Source: Acidobacteriota bacterium (GTDB lineage: Bacteria; Acidobacteriota; Vicinamibacteria; Vicinamibacterales; Fen-181). Taken from it: DNA of 6,616 bases. Under the pieces are notes generated by a model, which saw only the letters and a list, made by a program, of their open reading frames with translations, was not told the DNA's origin and did not search any database. Positions 5,916-6,616 of this stretch are shown here, in pieces. Positions within the stretch are counted from its first letter, which is position 1. Each line of letters opens with the position of its first letter. A program made the position numbers and the translations under genes. Location: NCBI GenBank assembly GCA_003157675.1, contig PMKG01000167.1, positions 1 to 6,616 on the forward strand, written 5' to 3'.

Positions 5916-6616
5916 ATGCCACCAGAGGACGGGCACGACGGCCGGCACGAGGTCGACGTGACGATCGTGATGCCCTGCCTCAACGAAGCGAAGACGTTGC
6001 CGGCCTCGGTGGCCACGGCGATGCAGGCGCTGGCTGCACTCCGCGAGCGCCACGGGCTTCGCGGCGAGGTCGTGGTGTCCGACAACGGCAGCACCGACGG
6101 CAGCCAGGCGGTGGCCGAGGGCCTCGGGGCGCGGGTGGCCCACTGCATCAGGAGCGGGTACGGCGCCGCACTGACGCACGGGGTTCTCCAGGCGAACGGC
6201 CGGTACATCGTGATGGGCGACGCCGACGGGTCGTACGACTTCCGCGAAGCGGTCGCGATGGTCGAGAAGCTCCGTGAGGGTTGGGACCTCTGCATGGGGT
6301 CCAGGTTCAAAGGCGAGATCAAGCCCGGCGCCATGCCGTGGAAGAACCGCCGGATCGGCAACCCCGCGCTGACCGGCGTGCTCAACCTCTTCTTCCGGTC
6401 CGGGCTGAGCGACGCCCACAGCGGCCTGCGCGCGTTTACCAAGGCCGCGTTTCTTCGGATCAACCCCACCTCGCAGGGCATGGAGTTCGCCAGCGAACTG
6501 GTCATCAAGGCCACGCTGTTGGGCCTCTCGCGCACCGAGGTCCCCATCACGCTCTACCCGGACGGGCGCGACCGCGCCCCACACCTGCGTCCGTGGCGCG
6601 ATGGCTGGCGGCATCT
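5916..6616 (+). CDS. GtrB/DPM1-like family 2 glycosyltransferase (polyprenyl-phosphate sugar synthase), C-terminus cut by window edge
   Basis: The plus-strand frame from the ATG at 5916 is open for 233 residues to the right edge. It is a GT-A-fold family 2 glycosyltransferase: VTIVMPCLNEA (15-25) is the nucleotide-binding start, SDNGSTDGS (55-63) the second nucleotide-sugar motif, and GDADGSYDF (101-109) holds the DxD metal site. MGSRFKGEIKPGAMPWKN (127-144), RRIGNPALT (145-153), SGLRAF (169-174), GMEFASELVIKA (188-199) and DGRDRAPHLRPWRDGWRH (216-233) match bacterial relatives of dolichyl-phosphate glucose/mannose synthases. These load glucose, mannose or a related sugar from a nucleotide donor onto polyprenyl phosphate at the cytoplasmic face; the sugar cannot be told from sequence. 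The family usually runs to about 350-400 residues with membrane helices at the C-terminus, so the missing part is probably that membrane anchor. The start is uncertain by four codons: GTG at 5904 is in frame, and neither has a strong Shine-Dalgarno. It follows the GT-C gene by 17 bases, probably in one operon. Confidence 0.88.
   Translation, partial: MPPEDGHDGRHEVDVTIVMPCLNEAKTLPASVATAMQALAALRERHGLRGEVVVSDNGSTDGSQAVAEGLGARVAHCIRSGYGAALTHGVLQANGRYIVMGDADGSYDFREAVAMVEKLREGWDLCMGSRFKGEIKPGAMPWKNRRIGNPALTGVLNLFFRSGLSDAHSGLRAFTKAAFLRINPTSQGMEFASELVIKATLLGLSRTEVPITLYPDGRDRAPHLRPWRDGWRH

Noticed and set aside
5678..6614. Two overlapping minus-strand frames (5678-6550 and 5883-6614) opposite the GT2 gene
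   Set aside because: The plus strand here encodes a family 2 glycosyltransferase with all expected motifs; the antisense products are S/R/P-rich or R/H/V-rich and show no domain.
1..6616. tRNA, rRNA, CRISPR array, insertion sequence or attachment site
   Set aside because: No direct-repeat/spacer pattern, terminal inverted repeats, transposase or integrase motifs or tRNA-like cloverleaf were seen; the window is almost entirely taken by four genes.

Overview
The window looks like a piece of an Acidobacteriota chromosome, most likely from the Vicinamibacteria or a close relative. The evidence is high GC throughout, with coding frames ending mostly in G or C, and two protein families that are strongly expanded in that phylum lying side by side: a 'VWFA-related Acidobacterial domain' protein and an ADOP-type (Acidobacterial duplicated orphan permease) FtsX/MacB-like permease. 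This assignment is by family recognition only; no 16S or other marker gene is present.

Layout. (1) Bases 1-1357, minus strand: the first 452 residues of an exported VWFA-related protein whose C-terminus lies beyond the left edge. (2) Bases 1358-1479: a 122-base divergent intergenic region with a good Shine-Dalgarno and an extended -10 promoter candidate for the minus-strand gene, and no convincing promoter for the plus-strand gene. (3) Bases 1480-3984, plus strand: a complete 834-residue ADOP permease with duplicated MacB periplasmic and FtsX membrane domains; no ATPase gene is visible. (4) Bases 3985-4116: a short gap with a GCCGTCA heptamer repeat, a sigma70-like promoter candidate and an AGGAGG ribosome-binding site. 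(5) Bases 4117-5898, plus strand: a polytopic GT-C-fold membrane glycosyltransferase of about 593 residues. (6) Bases 5916-6616, plus strand: the first 233 residues of a GtrB/DPM1-like family 2 glycosyltransferase, cut by the right edge.

How the genes may work together. The last two genes form a plausible two-gene unit, 17 bases apart: GtrB/DPM1-like enzymes load a sugar onto polyprenyl phosphate on the cytoplasmic face, and GT-C enzymes use such lipid-linked sugars on the outer face of the membrane. The permease and the VWFA protein are transcribed divergently from one short region. Nothing in the sequence links them functionally to each other or to the glycosyltransferases beyond proximity and a shared envelope location.

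I do not see a convincing new biological system. The points most worth a second look are the VWFA protein, which lacks the metal-binding MIDAS motif and carries an extra segment of about 100 residues, the GT2/GT-C pairing, and the start site of the GT-C gene, where the longest open frame reads through an intergenic repeat. Very long open frames exist on the opposite strands of all the genes; I judge them to be high-GC artefacts.
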